Positions 44,242 to 54,930 of a stretch of DNA of 64,000 nt are shown here, piece after piece. The stretch's first letter is position 1. Each line of letters opens with the position of its first letter. Source of the DNA: Eublepharis macularius (taxonomy: Eukaryota; Chordata; Lepidosauria; Squamata; Eublepharidae); NCBI RefSeq assembly GCF_028583425.1, contig NC_072796.1, positions 125,771,464 to 125,835,463 of the forward strand, written 5' to 3'. Below the pieces are notes generated by a model. That model was not told where the DNA came from. It saw nothing but the letters and a program-made list of their open reading frames with translations, and made no database searches. The translations under genes and the position numbers were made by a program.

Positions 44242-44439
44242 CAGCCAAGCTACAAGTGACGAATGACACTTGCCTGGCAAGTGAACAGACTCACATGTAT
44301 TCTTCCCTGTTCACTTGCAATCTACTTGCGCTCCACTTGATCAAGTGGAGAGCAAGTGAATGGCAAGTGAAGAGGGAGGAATACACATGAGTCTGTTCAC
44401 TTGCTAGGCAAGTGTCATTCGTCACTTGTAGCTTGGCTC
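44242..44439. mobile_element. Harbinger-type MITE, GAGCCAAGC family, copy 2
   Basis: CAGCCAAGCTACAAGTGACG to CGTCACTTGTAGCTTGGCTC, flanked by TAA at 44239-44241 and TAA at 44440-44442. The interior differs from copies 1 and 3; it is a long palindrome of GCAAGTGAA-type units. Confidence 0.75.
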
Positions 44440-44442
44440 TAA

Positions 44443-44820
44443 GTAATGTGGCTGCTTGAGCTTGACCTGTTTTTAGTGGTGGCCCGCACGCTTTAGAATA
44501 CCGTACTAGAGACCTTAAGATAGGCGCCCACCACCCTCTTCTTTAGAAAAATATGTACTTTGTTGTCCTCTGCAAGGAAAATGGCTAAGGAAAACAAAAG
44601 TGGGAATTTGGAGATTGTGGCAATGTTAGCACATTAGAGAGCACATTTTTTCCCAAAAAGCCCCTCAGTGGGACTCCAGGGGCAAAATGCAGGGAACATG
44701 TTGTTTCTCTGTCATAGATGTAGCCACAGACAGTTAAATCTGTCAACATCATAAAAATAGTTTCTAAAAAAATGCTAAAAAATGCAAGCTGCTTCAGGAT
44801 TCAGGTATTTAAACCTCTTC
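44443..44820. other. Unassigned
   Basis: Nothing recognised. Confidence 0.35.
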
Positions 44821-44824
44821 AGTA

Positions 44825-45200
44825 CGCCCCATACAGATTTGGGGCACACTGAAGTGAAAAAGCTGGGAGAAGTTTTGTCTCAGCCCAGCCTCCCCCCACT
44901 TTCACCTCAGACTTACCTGGCTGGCAGGCCAGGAGGCAGCCGGGAGGCAACAACCAGCTGGGTGGTGGAGGCCACTTACAAGCAGCGTGGTGGGGCTTTA
45001 AACCCCCTGCCCTTGCTCCAGCTGACTGGCGGAGCCCGCCAGTAAGCTGGAGCAAGGGTGTGGGGTTTAAACGAGCCCGAAACTTTCCGAAGCGACTTGA
45101 ATCACTTTGGAAAGCTTTGATTTGGAAATCCCGAATCTTTACAAATCAGGTCCAATTCGGGTATTTATCCCAAATCAGAAACTCAAATTGCACACCCCTA
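44825..45200. mobile_element. Possible hAT-type MITE related to the TAGAGATGGGCA group
   Basis: The right part (AAACTTTCCGAAGCGACTTG to TTGCACACCCCTAC) has the layout of that group, and the centre GCTCCAGCTGACTGGCGGAG is inverted at GCCAGTAAGCTGGAGC. The left end is uncertain; no TSD confirmed. Confidence 0.35.
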
Positions 45201-45223
45201 CTGTTTTGGCACATACTCAGTTT

Positions 45224-45239
45224 TGGGGGGGGGGGGGGG
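45224..45239. repeat. Poly-G run
   Basis: An uninterrupted run of about 16 G. Confidence 0.9.
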
Positions 45240-45552
45240 AAATGCAAACCTCTTTGGCAATTGTTTTGTCATTTTGTATGAACTGAACAAACCAAGTAAT
45301 TAGCTTGTGTCTGATCATCACATTTGAACATAGTAGAACATTGTCTGTCAAACTAATTTGATGTGAAATTTGCACTATCCCCACTTAAATTTCCTTCCTG
45401 CTTTATTTGTTGTTTGTGAAGCCAAATTCTGCAACAGTACTCCAATCTGCCACTTTTCTGAGTTCTATAGAATTTAAGTGACTATCCTTCCTTGTTCAAC
45501 AGTGCAATCTTAAGCAGAGTCACTCCAATCTAACCCCACTGATTTCAATGGG

Positions 45553-46242
45553 TTTGTGTGTGTGTTATGTGCCGTCAAATCACCTCCAACCTATGGCGAC
45601 ACTATAAAGGAAAGACCTTCAAAACATCCTGTCTTTAACAGACTTGCTCAGATCCTGCAAACTGGAGGATGTGGCTTCTTTTATTGAGTCAAGCCATCTT
45701 GTTTTAGGTCTCTTTTCCTACTGCCTTCCACTTTTCCTAACATTATTGACTTTTCCAGAGAATCTTGTCTTTTCAAGATGTGATCAAAAATACGATAGCC
45801 TTAGTTTTGTCATTTTAGCTTTTAGGGAGAATTCAGGCTTGATTTGGTCTAGAACATGCTTATTTGTCTTTTTGGCTGTCCACGGTATCCACAAAACTCT
45901 CCTCCAGCACCACATTTCAAATGAATCAATTTTCCTGTCAGCTTTCTTCACCATCCAACTTTCACATCCATTCATAGTAATGGGGAATACCATAGTTTGG
46001 ATTATCTTGATCTTGGTTCCCAGAGAGACACCTTTATCTTTAATCCAGAGGAGTTAGTCGTGTTAGTCTGTAGTTGCAAAATAGTAAAGAGTCGGATAAG
46101 CTTTATTGTCGGATAAGCTTTTGAGAACCACAGCTGTCTTCATCAGATGCATCTGACAAAGACAGCTGTGGTTCTTGAAAGCTTATGCTACTTTATCTTT
46201 AAGGATAAAGTCTCAGTCTTCTGATTTCTCCCATTGCAGTCT
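45553..46242 (-). mobile_element. Bov-B (RTE) LINE 3' fragment, itself interrupted
   Basis: The - strand encodes VFPITMNGCESWMVKKADRK, IDSFEMWCWRRVLWIPWTAK and IKPEFSLKAKMTKLRLSYF, the Bov-B reverse transcriptase C-terminal region, with the 3' tail at 45553 ((TG)n on the + strand). A G-family foldback lies within it at 46044-46190. Confidence 0.8.
46044..46190 (-). mobile_element. Foldback retroposon, G family, copy 4
   Basis: A 12-bp duplication CTTTATCTTTAA flanks it (46032-46043 and 46191-46202). Constant end TCCAGAGGAGTTAGTCGTGT at the left. The right arm ends at GCTTATGCTA, the shortest of the four. The core is mutated (CTGACAA). Confidence 0.7.
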
Positions 46243-46270
46243 CAATGGGCTTAGACTGGAGTAACTCTGC

Positions 46271-47216
46271 TTAGAACTTCACTATCTTTCTGTATGAAAC
46301 TTTGGTAAAAAATACAAATTCTGTTTCAAAGTTGTTGAGATTTAGGTGCAGAATGAAAGTGTTTGCATACTCTCCCAAGTTTTTTGTTGTCCTCTCCCAA
46401 CCATCACCAACTTCTTTCTTCCTTGAGTAATATAAACACTGCTTTTTTATTTTAACTTTTATTTAACTTTTTTTTAGTCACTGAAATTTTCTGCAGCTTT
46501 TGGGGTTTGGGCTTTATTTGTATATTGTCATTAGAATTTATACTTTGAACTGTTTTTATCTGACTATCCTAAGCTACTATGAGACAGGAAGACTCAAGTG
46601 TGGAATGTAAATGTTTTCAATTAATAATTTTTTTTTTTTAAAAAAACGCCCCCACAACCAATCAAACAAAAAACATTGCGCCCTAATCTCTATTACTTGC
46701 ATTTTTATTCCATCTTCCTTGAAGGAACTCAGGGCAATATATATCCCTAAGAGGTAGATTAAGTTTTAAAAATTGATTGGGCCAAGGTCACCTAATAAAC
46801 TTCACAGCTAAGTGGTAAATTGTCTAAGGAAGTAGTTTTCAGCCTTTCATATTCTGCACCCTACAAGTCACTCTACCAAAGAACCTGGGTTCCAGAAGCA
46901 ACAACACCGAAACACTTATTCCAAGAAGGACATCTATATGTTTACAAGCATTCTGTTATTATTACTAGTATGTCAACAGATGGATAACCAGTGATAAGTA
47001 GGGTCAGCAGGAGATGGCACACCACACTTACGTTTCAATCAAAAGAAAAAAATGTAAGCAAGATTCTTTAGTAACATTTTTACTTGTGTATTATACCAAA
47101 ACAAACCAAAAATGTCTTGCCAGGAGATGGTTTGGGTGCTGAACTGAATTTCCTCACTATGTTGTTTCCCATTTATTGTCACCCTATGATTTCTTCTTCA
47201 TTTCTGTGCTTTTTCA
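46271..47216. other. Unassigned, possible old SINE at 46690-46840
   Basis: CCAAGGTCACCTAATAAACT and neighbours look like a very old antisense tRNA-SINE or MIR core. No gene seen. Confidence 0.35.
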
Positions 47217-47224
47217 CTTTTGAT

Positions 47225-47480
47225 CAGGGCTTTTTTTCAGGGGGAACGCGGGGGAACAGAGTTCTGGAACCTCTTGAAAATGGTCACATGGCTGGTGGCC
47301 CCACCCCCTGATCTCCAGACCGAGGGGAGTTGAGATTGCCCTCCGCGCCATGTGGAGCGGAGGGCAATCTCAACTCCCCTCTGTCTGGAGGTCAGGGGTG
47401 GGGCCACCAGCCATGTGACCATTTTCTCCGAGGGCAACCCACTGAGTTCCACCTCCTCTTTTCCCAGAAAAAAAGCCCTG
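47225..47480. mobile_element. hAT-type MITE, CAGGGCTTTTTTTC family, copy 3
   Basis: CAGGGCTTTTTTTCAGGG to CCCAGAAAAAAAGCCCTG with perfect 8-bp flanks CTTTTGAT. It lies in the opposite orientation to copies 1 and 2. Confidence 0.87.
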
Positions 47481-47488
47481 CTTTTGAT

Positions 47489-48497
47489 ATGATCCAAGAA
47501 AATACTGAGGAATGATGAAGAAGCCATGGGATGACAACAAATGGAAAACAATGTAATGAGGCAGCTTGGAGAAAAACGACTGCAGTTTGACACCCGGACC
47601 AATGGGAAAACCTCTGTGTGAAAGACCTCCAAGTCCAGGGCTAGCCACTTTGCCACACTGAATGTGACTTACACCTCCAAGAATCTTTAGCTTCGGCATA
47701 AATAACGTTTCTCTTTTCCATCCTTTGAAACACCACGTTGAACTAGCAGTGGACGTGAGGATTTAGTCCTCCATACCAGCAAGGGGGAACAAAGACATAC
47801 TGATACCTGTGGGCTCCTTGTCCCAACGTTGGACAGCTGAGCTGGAGTCATTTTTCAAGTTCTCGCTACGCCTTTTCTGGTGCATGCCCTCTAATTTCAC
47901 AGCCCTGATAAATACCTCATGAGTTGTGGTTAGATGCAGTTCCCACCTAAATTTATCGTGAGGCCCAAAGAAACACCTCCTTTGTAAATACAGAAGAGTT
48001 GCTGTTCGACCTTTGTATGCATTTAATAAAAAAGGAAGAAAGAATGAAGGAAAAAGCAAATGAATGAGATGTTCATGCGCAAAGGAGCTATTTTTGTTAC
48101 TGGTTAGTGGGGTGGTGTTAACTAAGCCTTGTTCATTTTTTTCCAAAGTATAAGGTGCCTAGGAAACCCTGCATCTATGACCCAAACTAGACAAGATGCT
48201 ATCTGTGGGTTGGCAGCAGTGACATGATTTTATTTTGTAGAGTCGTGGAATGCCTTTTTGGAGCACTGCAGGGCACCAATTCTGATCAGAACCACTGCAA
48301 CACAGGTGTTGGAAGGGCTCCTGCCTTCACCCCATGCTGTTTTTCTGACCTGAAATGACTTATTTGCCAATATGCCCTCTTGGTGCCATTTCAGGCCAGA
48401 AAAAAATCATTTGGGGGGGATTGTATCATGAATCAAAATGCTTGGACAAGGGGTGGGGCTAAACGATTCTCTCCTGTATTTTTCAAATAAATCATCC
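47489..48497. other. Unassigned
   Basis: No gene recognised. A 127-codon - strand frame (47763-48146) shows no domain. Confidence 0.35.
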
Positions 48498-48505
48498 CCT
48501 CAAGC

Positions 48506-48902
48506 TAGCGTTGCCAGGTCCCCTTCCCCTCCCAGTGGGGAGGGGGCCCTGGCACTTACCTTGGGTGATCCTTGCACATGTGCAAAGGGCACGCATCATG
48601 ATGTCATTTCTGGAAGTGACATTATCACACCTGGTGGCGGGCATGCTCCCATGCTGCACAGGGGTCAGTTTGCTCCCCTGTGAAGTATGGGAACATACCT
48701 GCTACCGGGCATGACGTCACTTAAGGAAGTGATGTCATTGTGCCTGGCAGGCGTGCACCTGCTGCGTGTTGACCTGGGAAGTGTTTTGTCTCCTGGGCCT
48801 GTTCCCTGGTCATTTCATCCCCACTGGCCAGGGGACTGGAAGCTGGGGACAGGAGCTGGGAACTGGAGATCCTCCACCCCTATTGGGGGACTGCCAGCCC
48901 TA
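48506..48902. mobile_element. hAT-type MITE, TAGGGTTGCCA family, copy 3
   Basis: TAGCGTTGCCAGGTCCCC to GGGGGACTGCCAGCCCTA with perfect 8-bp flanks CCTCAAGC. It holds paired GATGTCATT(T)C and GGAAGTGA blocks. Confidence 0.85.
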
Positions 48903-48910
48903 CCTCAAGC

Positions 48911-49679
48911 TGTTATTAGCCACAGTAGCAACAAAAAATAGGTACCTAAACTGTACCTGTATTTTTTCCCATAGTAGTTGGGGAGGGGGTCCATTATTAA
49001 ACAGAACAGAGGCAAAAGTGAATCCCCCCTCCAGCACTGCGAGTGTGATCCAAATCACACGTTCTGGAGCTGCTTTTTAACATTTAAAAATACACTGGGA
49101 GACCCAGTTGCAGATCTTCCAGATGACATGACTTCCTCATCCCTTAGAAAAGTGCTGTAAGATTGGCCAGTCTTCTTACTGAAGGACAGCGGCTGAGAAG
49201 GAGAGAGGGTGGCTTGCCTAGTGCCATCTAAGCAGTTCATGACAAATTTGAACTTATCAGTCGGTGAGAACCTCCTAAGTATTAATAGTTTTCCACTAAG
49301 TTAGCCAAGGGGGTGGAGCTCAGTCAATAGGGATTAATATTACTCATACCAGGAAACATAGAACGACGGGAAGTACTTTTGTTTTTCACATATCTTGTAT
49401 CCCGGTATATTAGCTGCTCAGCTGATAACATGAATTCATGATATTATTATTACACACCAAATTATTTAACCTGAGCAAGTTCCTGCAGTATCAAAATGAC
49501 ACCCATGGCCCCAGCTGTTAGTACTCCATATTGGCCTTTCAGTTTTGGAGACAGACTTAAAATGGGTCCTTTTAATGACATCTCCATTTGTTACCAGCAA
49601 GTTCAGTGCAGAACAGCACAGACACAGGGAAGCTGCTAAGCACCCCTCCAACACATAACTTTCAATCCTAATGGTATTT
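48911..49679. other. Unassigned
   Basis: Nothing recognised. Confidence 0.35.
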
Positions 49680-49687
49680 ATTCTAAG

Positions 49688-50090
49688 AAGGGGTCATTTC
49701 GTAGAAAAAAAGCTGGAGGAACTCATTAGCATAGCTCATTAGCATATGCCATGCCTCTTACCATTATCGGAAGTGTGTCATTAGTATAACTGATTTGCAT
49801 ATGCCACACCCCCTGACATCACCTATTCTGGCTGTTTTAGACACAATCCTGGCCATTCAGGGCTGAAATTGGGCCCAAAATGGCAAAAGGGGGCTGAAAA
49901 TGGCTGAAAAGGGGCCCAAAATGGTCAGGATCAGGCCGTTGATAAGTGGGAGAGTGATCTACTACCCATCAGAAGCCGAAATGGGCCCAAAATGGCTGAC
50001 AGTCAGGTGGGCGGGGCCACCTGACATGTGACCTCTTTGGGGAACTGCCGGAACTGCGTTCCTGTGCGTTCCCCCTCGAAATGAGCCCTG
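49688..50090. mobile_element. hAT-type MITE, CAGGGCTCATTT family, copy 3
   Basis: AAGGGGTCATTTCGTAGAAA to CGAAATGAGCCCTG; flanks ATTCTAAG and ATACTAAG match at 7 of 8. Octamer ATTTGCAT at about 49793. The first base of the end has changed from C to A. Confidence 0.82.
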
Positions 50091-50098
50091 ATACTAAG

Positions 50099-53000
50099 CA
50101 TTTCAATACTCCTGCCCCATTATTTGACTGGAACTAGCAAGGGAAGGGAAAGGCACATCAATAACATCAGGACACAACAAAAGCTGAACTATGGGGGAAG
50201 TATGTAACAGTGGGGGAAAACACCTGACTCAAAACCGTCATTTTCAGGAGAAGTCATAGTGTTTTTGTTTGTTTGTTTTGGTAATGTGTTGTTCCACCTT
50301 GAATTACCTTGTCCCTTTATCTTGTGAAGTACCACAAGATAAAGAAGTAAACTATTGTCTCCCCTCATGTTCTTTTTTTTCTTTTTTCCTTTTTGTTGGG
50401 ACCTAACATTTGAGAAACGAGCTTCTAGTAGAGCCAAGGCAAGCTAATGTTTGCACAATTGGCTGGTTCTCCATTCTGGGATTGTGTTTGCACATCTGAC
50501 TAACCCATCACTTAGAAGTAAAGAAATCTCAAGTACACATGTGAGGTGGAGGGAATAGGTTCAGTATGTGAGAAGCAAGTGCTGGAAAGCAGTTGTCATA
50601 GAAATGGACTCCTCAGAGGGCACTCCACAATCCCACAGGTAAAGTCAAAGAATACTCAGGGGTTAGTTGAAAGGCTAATGTGCTTTTTAGAAATTGTACA
50701 TCCAATTAAGATTGCACACTTTTTCTGAGTAAAATCCAGCCTGCTGGTTTAAATTGTCCTCACTAGATTGGGGCATAAGTATGGCTTCTGTGTTGATGGA
50801 TTTTTGGTAGAATGGTATTTTTCTACAAAACTTTGAGTAAGAAGGGGGGAGAGAGCGAGCGAGCGAGCGAGAGCTGATGTTCCTGCTTTAGTTTTAATAT
50901 TTTAGTTCTGTGTTGTAATTGTGTCATTATACTTTACTGCAGTTTGCTTCTATTAGGATCTAAACTGCAGGCTCAGTATGAACTGAGATCATTGAAAACT
51001 GGGAGAGCAATCTTCAGATTGGAAGAGCAATTCTGAGAATCCTACTCAGGGCTATTCAGTGGGGCTTATTCCCGGGAAAGTGTTCTCAGGGTGCAGAACT
51101 TTACTAGTATATACTGAATTTGGGGATTTTGAAAATACATACCGATTACATTTATCCGTATTCTCAGTTGTAGAGGATTAAGATGCAAATTTCTTTGGCG
51201 GTATATATCTTTGCATTGGATGGAGGTGACTTCCTCATTTGGCTCATTTACTGTTGTGCTTACAAGCCTCTAGTTTTCTTAACCATGGAATGTAATTCTT
51301 TTACCCACTTTGATTAAAGCTAGAAAGTTAAGTACACAAGAAAGTTAAGTACAGAGTAGAATCAAGTGCCTCAAAAGACACCAAGGAAAAGCTGTGTTTT
51401 GTGATGTACGTTTTCATTTTATGGACTGTTTATTTTATGCCTAGGCGCTTTTGCTCCCTGCTGAGTGTCCTCTTGATGGCAAATGCAGCTTTGCCTTTAC
51501 ATAATGCATGAAATGCTTGGCTGAAGTTTGCTTCTGTGATGGGCAAAGGCTTCCATCTGCTTCATTTAGAAGGGATGGGCTCTCTTTGATCAGGAAGCTG
51601 TGGCTCGGTACCTTCTGGACCATATTCCAATTAGCCTCAAATAGAGCACGTTACAGGAATCTAGCTGTTACAAAAACATGCATTACCAGGGCTGGATCTG
51701 CCTCACCCAGCAATGGCTGCAAACCATTTCAAGTCAAGGAAACAATAATTCCTTTGGGCTGAACTGCACAATACATTTTCCCCAGGTATGTCCCTGAGTC
51801 AGATCAACAGATCTGTTCTGGGAAGTCTGTATTTCCAGGACCTATGTGGGCCCAATTTGGACTGGGGCCATGGGGCGTGGGGAGAGGGAACTTAAGTTTT
51901 CATTGAGGGGGAGGCAGGTCTCTTGATCTTACTCCCATTCCCTGCTGGCACTTCTAAGGCTGGCAGGAGACAATGGGGGGGATCGGGGTGTGTGTGTGCC
52001 AGTACACAACATCATTTCCAGCAAAAACCCAGAAGTGACATTGTTATGTCAGGGTTGCTAGGACTGAATGCTTCTATGCTAGAATTCAACTCAAACTCTG
52101 TGGTTTAACTATAGAGTTTTAGGCTAATCCTAGATGTACTGACATCACTCCTGTTTTTTCACCAGAAATGTCGTCATTCACCAGTGCAATGTCAGCATGC
52201 TTGACCCTGCTCCCCAATTCCTTCTGGGATTTGCTAGTTCCAGCTGGCAACCCTATTACTCCTTGCGTCATTCTCTTCCTGACTTGAAATATCCCTTTTT
52301 GCCCCTCTGGAAAATTCTGCTTATATAAACCAGCAAATAACAGATTAGCCAAAGATTCTGGCCAACAGGATGGGGTGGGTTGATCCATTTATTCAGGTTG
52401 CTCTTCTGCATAAACGTTACATTTTGTTAAGAAAAATGTGTTTTCAATTACTTGAAAATGAGAAACCATTAAATAGAGAGTGCTCGCATACTTGGAGATC
52501 ATCTCCTTCAATTTGTAACGTGTCCGTCTGTATCCTGCAGTCTTGCTCTGTCGTGATATATTAATAGTGTATTAAAGGGAGAAAAACATATACTGCTGAA
52601 GTATGAAGCTGTCCAGATGTCGAAGTTAGAAGAAAGGTATTGAGAGTTAATGTGATGGACGACAGGAGTAGGGGTGCCAGCTACATGCTGGCAAACAGCA
52701 GGAGAATTTTGGTGGTGGGGAGCAATGTTGCAGCATTATTTCCGGTTTGTACCCAGAAGGGCATCATGATGCTCTAGGAATTTACCCATCTGTATGGTTT
52801 TTACCATAGAAATGGGTATGTAGGAAGGACCTGTCCCGGAGCAATCTCATGTTGAAATACCTCTGCTCAGAGCAGCTAATTGGCCAGAATTAGTCATCTG
52901 GAGTGGGTTGTTAGAAGTTAGTGATTTTTGCTTAGCTGTTGCAGTTCACTTAGTACTATACCCTTTTCTGGTTTTAGGTTTCTGGCTCAGTTATCTCAGT

Positions 53001-53129
53001 TTCAGTCTGGTTTTCAGCTGGTGTGTACTGAAGCTGCAAAATAGTTATGTTGACATTTTCAGACAAAATGGCGACTATGTGTACCAAAACAATTGCATGT
53101 AGTACACTCTCCCAGTAGGCTGGATTGAA
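50099..53129. other. Unassigned 3-kb stretch
   Basis: No gene or well-supported repeat. A short (GAGC)n run lies at 50856-50871. Bases 51845-52255 and 52675-52830 contain GAAGTGACAT/TCACTCCTG-type blocks that may be eroded MITEs. Confidence 0.35.
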
Positions 53130-53395
53130 GAGCCAGTTTGGTGTAGTGGTTAAGAATGGCAGGACTCTAATCTGGAGAGCCAGGTTTGATTCCCCACTCC
53201 TCCACTTGCAGGCAACTGGGTGATTTTGGGTCAGTCACGGCTTCTCAGAGCTCTCTCAGCCCCACCCACCTCACAGGGTGATTGTTGTGAGGATAATAAT
53301 AACACACTTTGTAAACTGCTCTGAGTGGGCATTAAGTTGTCCTGAAAGGTGGTATATAAATTGAATGTTATTATTATTATTATAAGTGCTAGAAA
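53130..53395 (+). mobile_element. tRNA-derived SINE, sense
   Basis: A box region AGTTTGGTGTAGTGGTTAAG and B box GGTTTGATTCC are followed by the body CCCACCCACCTCACAGGG and a tail GGTATATAAATTGAATG plus (TTA)n. This is a typical squamate SINE layout. Confidence 0.8.
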
Positions 53396-53568
53396 CGTAA
53401 TTCCTGAAACGGAAAAGTGTTATGTGCTCACATGGTGAGGATCCTCAATTTCCATGTCATCACAGCCATGAATTTGCACTCATGACAGAACATCCAGATG
53501 GAACTTCCACACAAGATGGTTGTTGTGGGTTTTCCGGGCTGTATTGCCGTGGTCTTGGCATTGTAGTT

Positions 53569-53609
53569 CCTGACGTTTCGCCAGCAGCTGTGGCTGGCAT
53601 CTTCAGAGG
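53569..53609 (-). ncRNA. Hammerhead-ribozyme-like motif (- strand arm)
   Basis: Mirror copy of the motif at 53711-53751, with all core bases identical. Predicted cleavage would follow the C of CGTC. Activity is inferred from the motif only. Confidence 0.4.
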
Positions 53610-53710
53610 TGTAGCACCAAAAGACAGAGATCTCTCAGTGTCACAGTGTGACACTGTGACACAGTGTGACACACTGTGACACTGAGAGATCTCTGTCTTT
53701 TGGTGCTACA

Positions 53711-53751
53711 CCTCTGAAGATGCCAGCCACAGCTGCTGGCGAAACGTCAGG
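53711..53751 (+). ncRNA. Hammerhead-ribozyme-like motif (+ strand arm)
   Basis: The invariant bases of a hammerhead are present: CUGANGA (53714-53720), GAA plus A15.1 (53741-53744) and a U-H site (UC at 53747-53748). Stem II is 6 bp, stem I 3 bp (CCU with AGG), stem III only 2 bp with no loop, so a dimer would be needed. One unpaired U (53721) before stem II departs from the standard model. Confidence 0.4.
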
Positions 53752-53850
53752 AACTACAATGCCAAGACCACGGCAATACAGCCCGGAAAACCCACAACAA
53801 CCATCGTTCTCCGGCCGTGAAAGCCTTCGACAATACATCTTCCACACAAG

Positions 53851-54355
53851 AGTTTTGTGCACACTTCTCCTCCGTCAGCTATCATTTCCCCTGCAGCGTT
53901 CCTCCACCACACCACTGTGTCTTCTAAAAAAAAGATCATTAATTGTTGTTGCACTATATAATGTTATAATGACCTGTTGCCATGATCTGTTAGCTCCTCT
54001 GAATTCATTTCTTTTTTAAAAGTAAGTCTCTAGCCCTTTGAGTTGCAGAGATATAAAGGGAAAAGTTTATCTCTACAATGTAAAGAGCAGGCAACTTTAA
54101 AAAACCAAAAAGAGAGTTGGGAATTCAGGTGAACAAATAGCTCCTTGCAATAGATCTTTACTAGAGGGGGACCTGAGAGAACTCACAAGGGAAGTGACAT
54201 CCCACCTCCCCATCCTTTCCTCCTCCTCTTTCCCCCACTATTACTTCCTATCCTCTTCTTCATCCCCATCATTGCATTGCTGCTTCTCCTAATTGTCTCT
54301 TTCTCAGCAGCCAGAGGCTTGGGACAGACAGCAAGCAGAGTGGACTCGAGTCAAG
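53851..54355. other. Unassigned
   Basis: Nothing recognised. Confidence 0.35.
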
Positions 54356-54359
54356 TCAA

Positions 54360-54360
54360 G

Positions 54361-54436
<76 letters not shown>
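54360..54436. repeat. (TTA)n microsatellite
   Basis: About 25 uninterrupted TTA units. Confidence 0.95.
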
Positions 54437-54437
<1 letters not shown>

Positions 54438-54569
54438 AGTCTGCAACCAGTACATATCTTGCACTCTGTGTTCCACTTTGCTGCTGCTGCATCTGCAAGA
54501 GTAGGAGTGGGCTGCTTATTTGAGGGCATTAAAGGGGGAGGCACCCTTCAGCTGGGTATCAGAGTGAGG

Positions 54570-54802
54570 TAGGGTTGCCAGCCTCCAGGTAGTGGCTGGA
54601 GATCTCCTGGAATTACAACTGGTCTCCAGGCCACAGAGATCAGTTCACCTGGAAAAAATTGCTACTTTGGGGGGGGGGTGAACTGTATGGAATTATGCCA
54701 TGCCAAGGTCCTTTCCCTCCCCAAACCCCTCTTTTTCCAGGTTTCTCCAGGTTTCACCCTCCAGATCTCCAGGAATTTCCCAACTTGGAGCTGGCAACCC
54801 TA
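54570..54802. mobile_element. hAT-type MITE, TAGGGTTGCCAGC subgroup, copy 3
   Basis: TAGGGTTGCCAGCCTCCAGG to GAGCTGGCAACCCTA; flanks GAGTGAGG and TAGTGAGG (7 of 8). Opposite orientation to the copy at 29829 and similar along its length. Confidence 0.82.
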
Positions 54803-54930
54803 TAGTGAGGGCAGAGTGGAGGGGGAGAAAAGGCAGCAATAGGTGGGGAGCCTTCTTCTTGCCCAGCCCTCCTGAATGTATGTAGGGAATGGAGCACAGG
54901 CACCTGCTCTATTATGCTGGCTCAGACAGG

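Larger units (their letters stand above)
45499..46270. mobile_element. Palindromic MITE split by Bov-B
   Basis: The left half (ACAGTGCAATCTTAAGCAGA to TTTCAATGGG) ends at 45552. The right half resumes at about 46243 (CAATGGGCTTAGACTGGAGT). The repeated CAATGGG is the likely TSD of the Bov-B insertion. Confidence 0.65.
53516..53838 (+). mobile_element. Foldback retroposon with paired hammerhead-like cores, H family, copy 1
   Basis: A near-perfect palindrome about 300 bp long centred at about 53658. The 12-bp duplication CTTCCACACAAG flanks it (53504-53515 and 53839-53850). Each arm holds a hammerhead-like core: + strand 53711-53751 and - strand 53609-53569. The order is CCT, CTGAAGA, one extra base, GCCAGC, a 7-base loop, GCTGGC, GAAA, CGTC, AGG. 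The right end carries an extra tail (CGTTCTCCGGCCGTGAAAGC). Non-coding. Confidence 0.75.

Noticed and set aside
47225..47656. 139-codon open frame on the - strand
   Set aside because: Most of it translates the hAT MITE at 47225-47480, which is non-coding.
53130..53210. A tRNA gene (A and B boxes present)
   Set aside because: It has no cloverleaf-forming acceptor ends, and the sequence continues into a SINE body and tail.
54277..54523. Poly-isoleucine and poly-leucine open frames
   Set aside because: They are translations of the (TTA)n tract.
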